Assembly (NCBI GenBank): GCA_029916745.1
Contig: JARXWK010000009.1
Location: forward strand, 1 to 64,000
Reading direction: 5' to 3'
DNA from: Dysgonomonadaceae bacterium PH5-43
GTDB taxonomy: Bacteria > Bacteroidota > Bacteroidia > Bacteroidales > Azobacteroidaceae
DNA length: 64,000 nt
Within the stretch, counting starts at the first letter, position 1. Each line of letters begins with the position of its first letter. The notes beneath the pieces were generated by a model. The model saw only the letters and a list, made by a program, of their open reading frames with translations. It was not told the origin of the DNA and did not search any database. The translations under genes were made by a program, and so were the position numbers. Shown piece by piece: positions 41,742 to 51,160 of this stretch.

Positions 41742-44672
41742 CTATTTCGATTTTCGGGTCGCTTCCTTTAGTTCAGCAACTAACTCTATTGATTCCAATC
41801 GCATAATAGTATCATCTGAATTGCCAAAGTCAAATAGCCCAAAACTTCCATACCAAACAAGTTGGTTATCTATAATGATGTACTTCTGATAGACATTTGA
41901 TTCTTGCATAACCGTAAATTTGGATTGGAGCATTTCAATACATTTCTTCGCTCGTTCTTGTTCCTTATATGATTCTATGGGGAGAGTGATAACCTTTATG
42001 GAAATGCCAGCTTGCAGAGCGGCTTCCAGCCATTCAAAAATTATATGAAGTTGCCTTTTTCGAATATAAGGGCTTGCAATCCATATTTCTTTCTTCGCAT
42101 TGGAAAAGTCGTTCCGTATGATTGGTATAAACGTCTCACAATCATAAATCATACTGATTCCGTCTGGTTTATTCTTTGAGACTAAGGTCTTATACCCAAT
42201 TTGGGAATAACCAGCAAGACGCTTGTGATACATACGCTCCAATACGGGGATATGGACATCTACATAGTCGTAAACAATTACATCTTGTTTGCCTGGATAT
42301 TCTCGATGCAGTCGCCCTGCATATTGCGCTAACGTTCCTTTCCAAGCTACCGGAGAAGCCAGAAACAATGTGTCCAAACGAGGATAGTCAAAGCCTTCAC
42401 CAATATATTTGCCTGTTGCGATTATTATTAATTTTTCGCTTGGCAGAATAGTCTCTAATGAAGTTGTCATCTCCTTTTTTAATTTTGTCGAAACAGATCC
42501 AATAAGGGTGATAATATGTGCATCTGTTTGCCCTTGAAGAATAGATGCCAACTGCATAACATGCTCTGTTCGTTGCGTAAGAATAATGGGCGTTCTTCCG
42601 TTTATTATGGCATCAATTACGTCTATGGCTATCTGTTGGTTACGCAATTCATCCTCTGCAAGAGCGGTATATATCTTCGTAATATGCCAGTCGGCTTCAG
42701 TTTGAGTTAAGGACTTTCTAAAATTTGTAAAACACGGAATAATATAGTGTTCGAAGTCTCGCTTTCCGGCTTCTTCTTTTGCATTGACGTTATATCGTAT
42801 TGGTCCGCAAAGCATAAAAACAATCGGATGTTGCCCGTCCTGTCGACTGGGTGTAGCCGTTAAGCCATAAACATATTTGGCATTTGTTTCGCTCAATACC
42901 TTTTCAAAGCTAAGCGATGAGGCATGGTGACATTCGTCCACAATGACCATTCCGTAGTTCTTCACTATTTCATCCACTTCATTTTCATGAATCAAACTTT
43001 GAACAAGCGCAATATCTATAATTCCAGATGAACTGTTTTTGCCAGAAACGATTTGTCCAATGATTGAACGTACCTTCTTTCTTCCCCGCTTCTTTTCCGG
43101 CTCGGGCAAATATTCGTTTATTTCAAGGAATTGCTCCAACGATTTCTTCCATTGGTCGCATAAAGTTTGCAAATGAACTAATATTAGCGTATTACATTTT
43201 CTGTTTGCAATAAGCGAAGCGCCGATAACTGTTTTCCCAAAAGCTGTAGGGAGAGATAATATACCATTTTCATGCTGAAGTAGTGTTTCTGCTGCTGAAT
43301 GTTGCTCTTCCCGTAGAGTCCCTTTGAAATTTACATCTATCTGCCTTCCTGCATTTCGTTTATCATCAAAAACAGCCTCTACGCCTGAAGCATCAAGTAA
43401 TTGAACAAGCGACAAACGACAGCCGCGAGATATTCCAATATAATCATCTGTTTCGTCTAATGAATAGATAATCCTCGGAATACCATACGTTGACATTCGC
43501 ATCTTCTGTATTTTATAGAAGAGAGGATTCTGGAATGCCGCCAACCGTTTTATACGGTTAAGTGCCCGAGGACCTACATTCTCTTTTGAAACATACAATC
43601 GGTTTGCTTCTACAATAGTAAGATACTCTGGAAAGTCTTTTTTATCAAGGTTGCTCTCTGTCTTCTTACTCTCCCAAGGCTTGAACAAAGTAGGTTCTTC
43701 TTTTTCCATACTACCAAGCTCACCCAATCCATTGCCTTCACATAATTGGGCAAGCAAACTCTCTATCTCTTCCAGATTCATTTTTCGAATAGAAGCCAGA
43801 TATGCCCATTGGTCGAGGTAACTATCAAAGTTTTCATCCACAAACTCACTATTACCATTCAGGCGTGCTCCACCTTGAAGAGGCAACGCAATCAGGTTGC
43901 CCAACCCACCTTTGGGCATAAAGTCTTGATTGGGAAACATCCGATCATACGAAGAAAAGCGAATCTCGGATCTAACAGACATAGCCTTTGTTAACAGGGC
44001 ATTTCCTAGCCTTCGTGCTGTTATTGCTGGAATAGGTTCTTCAAAGAATATCCATACATGTGCTCCATTCCCCGAACGGGAACGTTCAATAGCGACCGGG
44101 ATATCATACGTATTACAGACCGACCGAAAAGCTCTTATATCTTCCGTCCATTTCTCCTCATCAAAATCAACGGCAAGAAATAAACAATTCTCATCCGACA
44201 ACAACGGGTAGATGCCAACAATACCAGCTCCATGTTCATCTTTATTGCGTAAATGGCTATTAATAACCTCTTTTGTCAAAGGCAATAAATCCCGATTAGG
44301 ACATTCTTTACATTTGACACGGGCTTTGTCGCAAAGCCCTTTTACCCATTCGTTTTTACATGCCGGAACATAATAGCTACTTTCATGTTTCTTGCTGTAG
44401 CAACGTTTTGCATAAACATCTGTCCGCCCTCGAAATAACGATAGATACAGCTCTATCTTCTCATTGGGAGTGCTATATTTATTAATCGAATGAATAGAGC
44501 TTTCTTTTGTATCTTTCTGTTTAGGTATATCCAATACCTGCACTTCCTCTTGAAAAGTCGGTTCTTTCCTGGGAAGCCCCAGCATATTCCGAAGCTTTTC
44601 ATTTTCTACAAGTAGTTCACTGTTTAGTGCTTGCAATTCAGCTATCTGCTTTAATAAATCGGGATCAGGCAT
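41742..44672 (-). CDS. TOTE-type primase-helicase-PLD protein (conflict system)
   Basis: A 976-aa multidomain protein. Residues 5-32 form a coiled coil. A cysteine cluster (C105, C114, C121, C124) leads into an archaeo-eukaryotic primase domain (about 130-300) with catalytic DFD (169-171) and SGNGAHVW (200-207). A superfamily 2 helicase follows: Walker A TAFGKT (476-481), DECHH (579-583), TATP (605-608) and QYAGRLHR (783-790). Last is a PLD-like domain (about 850-965). This is the architecture described for TOTE conflict systems, thought to act against invading DNA. The PLD motif reads YQKYIIID where HxKx4D is expected, so the catalytic His appears replaced and nuclease activity is doubtful. 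The gene stands alone between two 650-bp direct repeats. Confidence 0.85.
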   Translation of the reverse strand: MPDPDLLKQIAELQALNSELLVENEKLRNMLGLPRKEPTFQEEVQVLDIPKQKDTKESSIHSINKYSTPNEKIELYLSLFRGRTDVYAKRCYSKKHESSYYVPACKNEWVKGLCDKARVKCKECPNRDLLPLTKEVINSHLRNKDEHGAGIVGIYPLLSDENCLFLAVDFDEEKWTEDIRAFRSVCNTYDIPVAIERSRSGNGAHVWIFFEEPIPAITARRLGNALLTKAMSVRSEIRFSSYDRMFPNQDFMPKGGLGNLIALPLQGGARLNGNSEFVDENFDSYLDQWAYLASIRKMNLEEIESLLAQLCEGNGLGELGSMEKEEPTLFKPWESKKTESNLDKKDFPEYLTIVEANRLYVSKENVGPRALNRIKRLAAFQNPLFYKIQKMRMSTYGIPRIIYSLDETDDYIGISRGCRLSLVQLLDASGVEAVFDDKRNAGRQIDVNFKGTLREEQHSAAETLLQHENGILSLPTAFGKTVIGASLIANRKCNTLILVHLQTLCDQWKKSLEQFLEINEYLPEPEKKRGRKKVRSIIGQIVSGKNSSSGIIDIALVQSLIHENEVDEIVKNYGMVIVDECHHASSLSFEKVLSETNAKYVYGLTATPSRQDGQHPIVFMLCGPIRYNVNAKEEAGKRDFEHYIIPCFTNFRKSLTQTEADWHITKIYTALAEDELRNQQIAIDVIDAIINGRTPIILTQRTEHVMQLASILQGQTDAHIITLIGSVSTKLKKEMTTSLETILPSEKLIIIATGKYIGEGFDYPRLDTLFLASPVAWKGTLAQYAGRLHREYPGKQDVIVYDYVDVHIPVLERMYHKRLAGYSQIGYKTLVSKNKPDGISMIYDCETFIPIIRNDFSNAKKEIWIASPYIRKRQLHIIFEWLEAALQAGISIKVITLPIESYKEQERAKKCIEMLQSKFTVMQESNVYQKYIIIDNQLVWYGSFGLFDFGNSDDTIMRLESIELVAELKEATRKSK

Positions 44673-45063
44673 ATCGTACTTGTTTTTTACATTACTTACA
44701 ATAATTTAACCCTACTATCTAACTGCAAAAAATAATCATTCGACAGATATCCAATTCTTTACTGAATCGGGTAAGTTCATTAAAAATTATCAAGCAAGTA
44801 TCTCTATGTAACTCTTCCAGTGTTATTGCTTGCATTACTTCGTATATTGTATTTTCTTATGCTTATTGGTTTTTATCTCGTCCCTTGAGAGATCCGTATT
44901 ATAAATTAATTACCGAACAAATATAATAAATTTTACGCACTTAGTCTTATATAATAAGACTAACTACACAAATACTACTAAGCCGAAGGGTGCTGAAACA
45001 TTCGAGAAAACACTCTCCAAGTTTGATAATTTTGCAAGCCTGAAGACGTGATAAGGATTATTA
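44673..45063. other. Non-coding region upstream of the TOTE gene
   Basis: About 390 bp without a credible gene. The clearest element is a perfect 10-bp inverted repeat at 44941-44963. No exact TAnnTTTG box was found on the minus strand near the TOTE start, so its promoter is not located. Confidence 0.5.
44941..44963. promoter_or_regulatory. Perfect inverted repeat upstream of the TOTE gene (operator candidate)
   Basis: TTAGTCTTAT, 3-nt spacer, ATAAGACTAA: ten perfect base pairs 270 bp ahead of the TOTE start. There is no T run, so it is not a typical terminator. It could be an operator or recombination site. Confidence 0.35.
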
Positions 45064-45122
45064 TTATCATAATCTTGTTGACTTAAATTTTATGTTACTC
45101 ACACAGTCAACTATCTGACAAA

Positions 45123-45217
45123 TAAAAAAAGGGAGTGTCTTTTAGTATCGACACGCCCTTGGATAATAGTTAAGGTAAGTAAAATGGGTTAGGATAATTA
45201 TATCTTGATATATAATT
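45123..45217 (-). ncRNA. Predicted small RNA in repeat copy 2
   Basis: Homologue of the RNA at 40992-41084. The promoter is at 45224-45254 (TACTTTTG with TTG 20 nt upstream). The terminator stem AAGGGCGTGTC/GACACTCCCTT has one internal mismatch (G opposite A) and no other, so pairing is better than in copy 1. A minus-strand T run follows. Sequence differences avoid the central single-stranded segment. Confidence 0.6.
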
Positions 45218-45223
45218 ACAACA

Positions 45224-45254
45224 CAAAAGTAACACATATATTTATACCTAGCAA
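45224..45254 (-). promoter_or_regulatory. Promoter of the small RNA, copy 2
   Basis: Minus-strand TTG (45252-45254), a 20-nt spacer and TACTTTTG (45224-45231). Confidence 0.6.
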
Positions 45255-45720
45255 GTGTTTTGTTAAAAATATTTCTAAAACTCTTGAATGTATTTCGGGT
45301 TTTATATATGGTTTTTTAGAATTTCAAGACTTTAGTTTTGTTTTTTACCTCTTAATGTGCTGGTATATAATATAATACAATAATATTTTGTTTATAGTTA
45401 TGTGCTATTGGATTTGAATAAATTACATTTTGATTTGAAATTTCTGTTAAGTGCATTTAGTGTGCAATTCAAAGTATATTTAAAAAGTAATAAAATCATT
45501 TTTTAATTCAAGTAATGGAAGAGTGATAAGATGTATATTTATTATAAATCACACATACATCTATAATGTTATGATAAAATCAAAAATGCCATTTCTTGCG
45601 AAGGTGTATTAAGATAATAGTTGAGAAACTTAAATAGGTTAGGAGTGTTTATATTTTTATATATAAAATAATATACAAAATATAATATATATATGCTTAT
45701 ATGATACAGGCATTTTCTAC

Positions 45721-45873
45721 ATTGAAACGTATTATTTCATATGATTAAAACGTATTATTTCACACATTGAAAGAATTTGTTTCTTACATTTAAACTACCC
45801 GTTTCATACTAATGAAACTACTTGTTTCATATAGGAGAAACACTTTGTTTCATACTGGTGAAACTACTTGTTT
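45721..45873. repeat. Family A array, reverse orientation
   Basis: Six to seven units of about 23 nt in which TGAAAC-type and GTTTCA-type arms alternate (for example ATGAAACTACTTGTTTCAT). They are the same as the arrays at 28510 and 63615 but entered half a unit later. The array directly abuts the end of repeat copy 2. The region from here to 46006 holds nothing else recognisable except a short duplicated CCGTGATC near 45961. Confidence 0.75.
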
Positions 45874-46006
45874 GTTGCTGTTAATGTTTTAGTTGACTGT
45901 TCTTCGGCTTAATTAATTGCAAAGTCGGTTGACTCGGTTTATGCTTTGTTGATAATTTTTCCGTGATCCGTGATCCTAACTGATTGATAATAAGCCTAAA
46001 AACAAA

Positions 46007-46034
46007 AATCTCTCCAAACTTAATTGAAGAGATT
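46007..46034 (-). terminator. Terminator after tRNA-Leu
   Basis: On the minus strand AATCTCT pairs with AGAGATT across about 14 nt, followed by a T-rich tract (TTTTGTTTTT). It lies 10 bases past the 3' end of the tRNA. Confidence 0.65.
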
Positions 46035-46043
46035 CCTGTTTTG

Positions 46044-46125
46044 TGCGGCTGAAGGGACTCGAACCCCCACGCCTCTCGGCACCAGATCCTAAGTCTGGCG
46101 CGGCTACCAATTACGCCACAGCCGC
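46044..46125 (-). tRNA. tRNA-Leu (anticodon UAG)
   Basis: Minus-strand cloverleaf. The acceptor GCGGCTG pairs with CAGCCGC and the discriminator is A. The anticodon stem CCAGA/TCTGG encloses loop CTTAGGA with anticodon TAG, decoding CUA leucine codons. A long class II variable arm (TGCCGAGAGGCGT) and a GGTTCGAGTCC T-loop are present. CCA is not encoded. Length is 82 nt. Confidence 0.95.
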
Positions 46126-46195
46126 ATTTTCTTTTAGCGATGCAAAGGTAAACATTATTTTTGAAAAAACAATAAGCTTGAGAGTTTTTTATTAA

Positions 46196-47200
46196 TTATT
46201 CATCTCCTTTTATTATGCTTATGGCTTTTTCTATGATTGTATCTCTTTTTTTATAGATATCAATATCTGTTATCCTAACAAAAACATCTGGGGTTATACC
46301 GAACTCAAGATGTTCCATTTGGTCGTTATACATCGGACAGGCAGAAAATCTTACGTGCCAACCATTAGGTATTTCAGAAGAGAAGGGAAGCCCGCTACCA
46401 CCTCCTGTTTTGTCTCCTATTATTAAAGCATTAGGAGCATACTTCATCACATTTACAAAATCGTTAGTTGCACTATAACAACGTCTATTAGTTAGTACTA
46501 TTACTTTTTTATTGTAACTCAATCTGTTCGATGGTTCTATATACATAGGGTGAGGCTTTGAGAACTCATTATGTCCCTTTCCTGTTTTGTGCTGTATGTA
46601 ACCCACCAAAGTTTTTTCTTTAAAGAAACGAGAAGCTATTCTTTCCGAATTAGTAAGATAACCTCCTCCATTATTTCTCACATCAATTATTATGCCAGCA
46701 CAATGGTAGAATTTCTTAATAATATAGTCTAAATTACTTTCCGAGAATGAAGATGAAAAATCGGCATACCTTATATATCCAATACTATCATTTAGCATTT
46801 TATATCTAAAACCTCCAGCTATTTGATAGTCTGTACCCAAATACTTATCTATAATCTCTTGGTAGTAATTGTCTTCATAATCTTCGAACCATTTCCAGTA
46901 TCTGCCTAAATCGAAAGCAGATACAATATTAACGTGACCGTCTTTTAATTCTTGTAGCATTTCGTCCATTAAATAAAACAAAGAGTCTTTACTCATATCT
47001 GGTTTTATTTGTTTGGAATAATCAACATAAACCTGATCCCAATCAATATCTTTATATTCGAAGAAGCAATAATTTTCGTCTATTACCTTCCAAAGAGCAC
47101 GAAAGTTATCCTCTGGAGTATTCTTAAACTCTTCTATATCTAAGCAAGAGTTACACAAAATACACAATGTTGCGACTAATATTTTAGATAACAGTTTCAT
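46196..47200 (-). CDS. S41-family peptidase lipoprotein
   Basis: A 334-aa lipoprotein (lipobox near CNSC, C18/C19) with the tail-specific/interphotoreceptor-retinoid-binding protease fold. Seen: an N-terminal helical region (FRALWKVIDENYCFFEYKDIDW), IIIDVRNNGGGYLTNS (about 170-185), and the catalytic serine in RRCYSATNDFVNVM (near 242). GDKTGGGSGLP follows, with a lysine that could complete the dyad. The PDZ domain of classical CtpA is not obvious. The start overlaps the preceding gene by 4 nt, so it is coupled to the DUF3316-like protein in a parC-led transcription unit. Confidence 0.8.
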   Translation of the reverse strand: MKLLSKILVATLCILCNSCLDIEEFKNTPEDNFRALWKVIDENYCFFEYKDIDWDQVYVDYSKQIKPDMSKDSLFYLMDEMLQELKDGHVNIVSAFDLGRYWKWFEDYEDNYYQEIIDKYLGTDYQIAGGFRYKMLNDSIGYIRYADFSSSFSESNLDYIIKKFYHCAGIIIDVRNNGGGYLTNSERIASRFFKEKTLVGYIQHKTGKGHNEFSKPHPMYIEPSNRLSYNKKVIVLTNRRCYSATNDFVNVMKYAPNALIIGDKTGGGSGLPFSSEIPNGWHVRFSACPMYNDQMEHLEFGITPDVFVRITDIDIYKKRDTIIEKAISIIKGDE

Positions 47201-48096
47201 TCTATGTTAGAATATGCGTTGATAAAAGGATTATAATACTTTTTTGATTTCTTACCTGATACGCCAAAAATATTTCGAGAAAATCCTACACAAAAAGAGT
47301 TTGATATTATTTTTGTGTTTAAGTCGTTTATTTCTGTCTCATACACCCAATTACTATAAGATAATCTTAGTGTACAATGTTTTAATGGAATATCTAAAGA
47401 TAATAAGTTACGTATTTCTCTATGATTATGTAAAGAAGAAAAATGATATAATTGAGCATCAACATCTAAGTATATTTCGTAATACGACTGACCGAACTGA
47501 GGCGAAAACATACCTCCCATAACAGGTAAATCAATCTGATAACGAATAAGAAAAGGCTGTTTTCCTACATTAAAGCCATAACTTGCCAAGCCCGAAACAT
47601 TCAGATTAATATGCGCTTTCGCTGTTGCTGGGTTATTTGTGTTTCTTGTATTGTAGATTCCGCCAATTAGTCCGTTAGCTTGAAGTCCGCCAAATATAAA
47701 TAAATCCTTCATAGGATTAAAACGATAGTGCATACCAAAACGATAGTCGAGACTTGCAAAGTAGTTTTTTGCATTTCTTGCCGGATTGTATGTGTTTGCC
47801 ACATTTAAGTCGATAAGATGCTGAAGCGAAACTTTGTTTTGTAAAAGCTTTGTCATCTTAATGCTTTCGTAAGCAAGTCCGTAGGTTGAGCCTTTATATT
47901 GTAAAGGAGAGAGATAAGAGTCGTATATATTTGAATTACCTATACTAAACATTAGCGATTGGTATTTCATATTCAAATTATCTTTTTGTTCCTCTTGTGT
48001 GTACGAATTAAAAACAATACAAAAGGATAAACACAACAGCAAGAAAGATGATGTTATCACTTTTCTTACTGTTCTCTTTATTTTATTTCTTTTCAT
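47197..48096 (-). CDS. DUF3316-like outer-membrane protein
   Basis: A 299-aa exported protein. The basic N terminus is followed by a hydrophobic signal (about 14-30). The rest alternates beta-strand-like segments (YGLAYESIKMT, NYFASLDYRFGMHYRF, YEIYLDVDAQLYHF) and ends without a membrane anchor, consistent with an outer-membrane barrel. The pattern resembles DUF3316, a Bacteroidales family without known function. It lies 6 nt after parC and overlaps the S41 peptidase gene. Confidence 0.55.
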   Translation of the reverse strand: MKRNKIKRTVRKVITSSFLLLCLSFCIVFNSYTQEEQKDNLNMKYQSLMFSIGNSNIYDSYLSPLQYKGSTYGLAYESIKMTKLLQNKVSLQHLIDLNVANTYNPARNAKNYFASLDYRFGMHYRFNPMKDLFIFGGLQANGLIGGIYNTRNTNNPATAKAHINLNVSGLASYGFNVGKQPFLIRYQIDLPVMGGMFSPQFGQSYYEIYLDVDAQLYHFSSLHNHREIRNLLSLDIPLKHCTLRLSYSNWVYETEINDLNTKIISNSFCVGFSRNIFGVSGKKSKKYYNPFINAYSNIE

Positions 48097-48102
48097 CGAT
48101 AA

Positions 48103-50772
48103 TTAGAACAATCTTTTCTGACCTATAATATCGTCAATCAATTCTGAAATAGATGTATTGTCTTCTTCAGGGTCTATATCTATGTCGGGAGTAGGAGTGT
48201 CTTCTGGTTCAGGCTCAGGAAAACGTAGAGGTTCTATTTCTTTAATGCTCTCCGTTTCAAAAGTAGTAATTCGTTTCCCTTTTGCTTTTATTCCTTTAAC
48301 TGCTATAAATTCATCAACATCAATGATAAGAGGCTCTCTGAAACTATCATTACCCCCGAATACAACTTCAATTCTTGGGAATACAGTCTCGGTAAGTAAT
48401 AAAAGTTTTGAATTAGGGTTGTCGCCTATAAAGCTTTGTTGTTTATTGCTTACTTCAAAGTTAAATCTCTTAATATAAGGATACTTCTGGTCGGCATCAA
48501 ACAAAGCTACCGACCATATTTTATTAGGATTAAATTTTTCTATTACCTGAATATCTCCCTGATAATGATTACTTGAATCGAAATTTGTAGTATAGAACTC
48601 GCCACTTTCTGTTGTAACGAGAATTAAATCGTCGGAATGAAACTCACCAAGAAACTCACCACGTCCATCGTAGTTAAGTCTGAGTACGTCTCTGTCGAAC
48701 CAAACTTTGCGTCCTCCCAGTGTAGAGCCCCCTTTAGATTTAAGCGATATTTTATGAATGTCGGCTTTAGTAAGTATATTACCCATAGAACCACGACCTT
48801 TAATAACTATTTCTCCAAAATTTTTATCGAAGGCAAGAAGTTTCTGTCGAGGTTTAGGTTTAAGAATTATTCTTACCACTTCGGCCTCTCCGTTAGGATT
48901 TGCTGAAAAATACAGTATACGACTGCCTGCCTTTCCTTGAGTTAGGTCGTACTCTCTATCTCTCGAAACACCTGTTACAGCAAATCGTTTTATATGGTTA
49001 TTTCCTGCTTTTCCATCGCGGTAGATAACATTGTATATAGTACGGTTGTCGCTTCTTTTGAAAACATTAAGGTATAGTATGTTTTTTCCGACAAACATTT
49101 TCTCACTTACCTTAACTATCTTATATTTTCCATCTTTGAAGAAAATGATTACGTCGTCTATATCAGAGCAATTACAAACAAACTCATCTTTTTTAAGACC
49201 ATAACCTATAAAACCTTCCTCTCTATTAATGTATAGCTTCTCATTTGCTTCTACTACCTTAGTAGCTTCTATAGTATCGAAACTGCGTATTTCTGTTTTA
49301 CGAGAATAATCTTTACCGTATTTATCTTTCAGTTTAGAAAACCAGTTGATAGTATATTCTACTATGTGTTCTATATTATTCTTTATCTCTTCTATTTGTT
49401 CTTTGTAAGAGGCTATCAGATTTTCGGCTTTCTCTTTATTGAACTTAAGTATTCTTCCCATTTTAATTTCCATCAAACGAAGCAGATCGTCTCGAGTAAT
49501 CTCTCTAAAGAAATCTTTCTTGTATGGGTCGAATCTCTTATCTATATGATTAAGAGCAGAGTCTATATCTTTAGCATTCTCAAACTCTTTGTCTTTATAC
49601 ATTCGTTCTTCGATAAATATTCGTTCTAAAGATGCGAACAGAAGACTTTCTAAGAGTTCGTTTTTATGAATTTCAAGTTCTAATTTCAGTAACTCAAGAG
49701 TTTTGTCGGTTACGTTTTTAAGCACGTCAGACACCGACATAAACTGAGGTTTGTTGTTTTCGTCGATAACACAGCAATTTGGCGATATACTTATTTCACA
49801 ATCGGTAAAAGCATAAAGGGCATCAATTGTTTTATCAGACGACACGCCTGGAGCTAAGTTGATAACTATTTCAGCATCTTTAGCTGTCATATCATCTACT
49901 CTTTTAATCTTTATCTTTCCTCTTTCGTTTGCTTTAAGGATAGACTCTGTTAGAGTTGATGTTGTTTTGCCATAAGGAATTTCGGTTATAGCAAGGGTTT
50001 TGTTATCTATTTTATTAATTTTAGCTCTCACCTTTACCGAGCCACCTCTTTCTCCGTCGTTATACTTCGATACATCTATGTATCCTCCTGTTTGGAAGTC
50101 GGGATAAAGATTAAACTCTTCGTTGTTAAGATAAGCTATTGCGGCATCTAACAGTTCGTTGAAGTTATGAGGTAGCACTTTCGACTGTAAACCTACAGCA
50201 ATACCCTCACCTCCTTGTGCTAAAAGAAGTGGAAATTTAAGAGGAAGCGTAATAGGTTCTTTGTTTCGTCCGTCGTACGATAATTTCCATTGAGTTGTTT
50301 TAGGATTAAACACAACATCTAAGGCAAATTTAGATAAACGAGCCTCGATGTAACGAGGTGCGGCAGCGCCATCTCCCGTAAGAATATTTCCCCAGTTACC
50401 CTGACAATCGATTAATAAGTTTTTTTGTCCTAACTGTACTAAAGCACCTCCTATTGATTGGTCGCCGTGAGGGTGAAATTGCATAGTTTCTCCAACTATA
50501 TTTGCCACCTTGTTGTATCGTCCGTCGTCTTTACGCTTCATTGCGTGAAGTATTCTTCGTTGCACTGGCTTAAGTCCGTCGTTTATATGAGGCACGGCAC
50601 GGTCGGTAATAACATAAGATGCGTAGTCTAAAAACCACTCTTTATACATTCCCGACAATCCATAGCGGTTAATTTCTGGATTATTGTCAGGAACTTTATA
50701 CTCCGAATGCTCTTTTTCTAAGTCTTCGTTGTTATCTAAATCGTTATTATCTATTATGTTTTCGGGTGTCAT
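48103..50772 (-). CDS. parC: DNA topoisomerase IV subunit A
   Basis: The DNA-breaking subunit of topoisomerase IV, which decatenates chromosomes with ParE. The N-terminal winged-helix/tower domain includes GLKPVQRRILHAM, FHPHGDQSIGGALV and the active-site tyrosine Y141 in AAAPRYIEARLS. The C-terminal beta-propeller region is diverged and ends in an acidic Glu/Asp/Pro-rich stretch. Length is 889 aa. It lacks a clear GyrA box (QRRGGKG), which favours ParC over GyrA. parE is not adjacent in this window. A TATATTTG -7-like box lies upstream at 50796-50803 (minus). Confidence 0.9.
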   Translation of the reverse strand: MTPENIIDNNDLDNNEDLEKEHSEYKVPDNNPEINRYGLSGMYKEWFLDYASYVITDRAVPHINDGLKPVQRRILHAMKRKDDGRYNKVANIVGETMQFHPHGDQSIGGALVQLGQKNLLIDCQGNWGNILTGDGAAAPRYIEARLSKFALDVVFNPKTTQWKLSYDGRNKEPITLPLKFPLLLAQGGEGIAVGLQSKVLPHNFNELLDAAIAYLNNEEFNLYPDFQTGGYIDVSKYNDGERGGSVKVRAKINKIDNKTLAITEIPYGKTTSTLTESILKANERGKIKIKRVDDMTAKDAEIVINLAPGVSSDKTIDALYAFTDCEISISPNCCVIDENNKPQFMSVSDVLKNVTDKTLELLKLELEIHKNELLESLLFASLERIFIEERMYKDKEFENAKDIDSALNHIDKRFDPYKKDFFREITRDDLLRLMEIKMGRILKFNKEKAENLIASYKEQIEEIKNNIEHIVEYTINWFSKLKDKYGKDYSRKTEIRSFDTIEATKVVEANEKLYINREEGFIGYGLKKDEFVCNCSDIDDVIIFFKDGKYKIVKVSEKMFVGKNILYLNVFKRSDNRTIYNVIYRDGKAGNNHIKRFAVTGVSRDREYDLTQGKAGSRILYFSANPNGEAEVVRIILKPKPRQKLLAFDKNFGEIVIKGRGSMGNILTKADIHKISLKSKGGSTLGGRKVWFDRDVLRLNYDGRGEFLGEFHSDDLILVTTESGEFYTTNFDSSNHYQGDIQVIEKFNPNKIWSVALFDADQKYPYIKRFNFEVSNKQQSFIGDNPNSKLLLLTETVFPRIEVVFGGNDSFREPLIIDVDEFIAVKGIKAKGKRITTFETESIKEIEPLRFPEPEPEDTPTPDIDIDPEEDNTSISELIDDIIGQKRLF

Positions 50773-50825
50773 ATCTCTATTTTTATCGAGGATTGCAAAT
50801 ATACATATTTTTTGCCAAAGTTTTT

Positions 50826-50882
50826 AAGACATTCCCTTTTATTTATTTTATCAGATATTTGACTATGTGAGTAACCTAAAAT
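50826..50882 (-). repeat. Inverted fragment of the 650-bp repeat
   Basis: The minus strand here reads TTACTCACATAGTCAAATATC and continues TGATAAAATAAATAAAAGGG. It aligns to GTTACTCACACAGTCAACTATCTGACAAA...AAAGGGAGTGTCTT at the start of the 650-bp repeat, with roughly 50 of 57 positions identical and two small insertions. The fragment stops inside the small-RNA terminator stem. Orientation is opposite to the two full copies. Confidence 0.65.
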
Positions 50883-50894
50883 GCAAAGCTTCAC

Positions 50895-51160
50895 TTAGGG
50901 TCTTCTCTCTACTAAGAGACCCCTTCTCTCTCTTAGTAGATAGGCGAGGTCTCTCTACTAAGAACGGCGGGGTGCTTTAAGTACTAAGGCGAGGCGGTTC
51001 TATTAAGAGCGGTATGGGGTATCTACTAAGAAACACCTCGCCTATCTAGTAACAACGACAAGGGGTATCTAATAAGAAGCAACCCTCATCTCTAGTAACA
51101 ACGACAAGGGGTATCTAATAAGAAGCAACCCTCATCTCTAGTAACAACGACAAGGGGTAT
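50895..51160. repeat. Family C array between parC and nadA
   Basis: About eleven units of 22-24 nt. Each has a TCTACTAAGA- or TCTAATAAGA-like half and a G- or C-rich half (GGCGAGG, ACAAGGGG, CCACCCCT-type). The last 2.5 repeats are an exact 46-nt doublet (TAGTAACAACGACAAGGGGT followed by ATCTAATAAGAAGCAACCCT), showing recent expansion. Fragments of the same family are at 28726-28820 and near 88-120 at the window start. Confidence 0.75.

Larger units (their letters stand above)
45064..45716. repeat. 650-bp direct repeat, copy 2 (upstream of the TOTE gene)
   Basis: Same block as 40933-41582, same orientation. The match stops exactly where a family A array begins (45721). Contents are as in copy 1: GTTGAC/GTCAAC inverted repeat, small-RNA unit, diverged second unit. 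Together the copies bracket a 3.5-kb segment with the TOTE gene. Confidence 0.9.
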
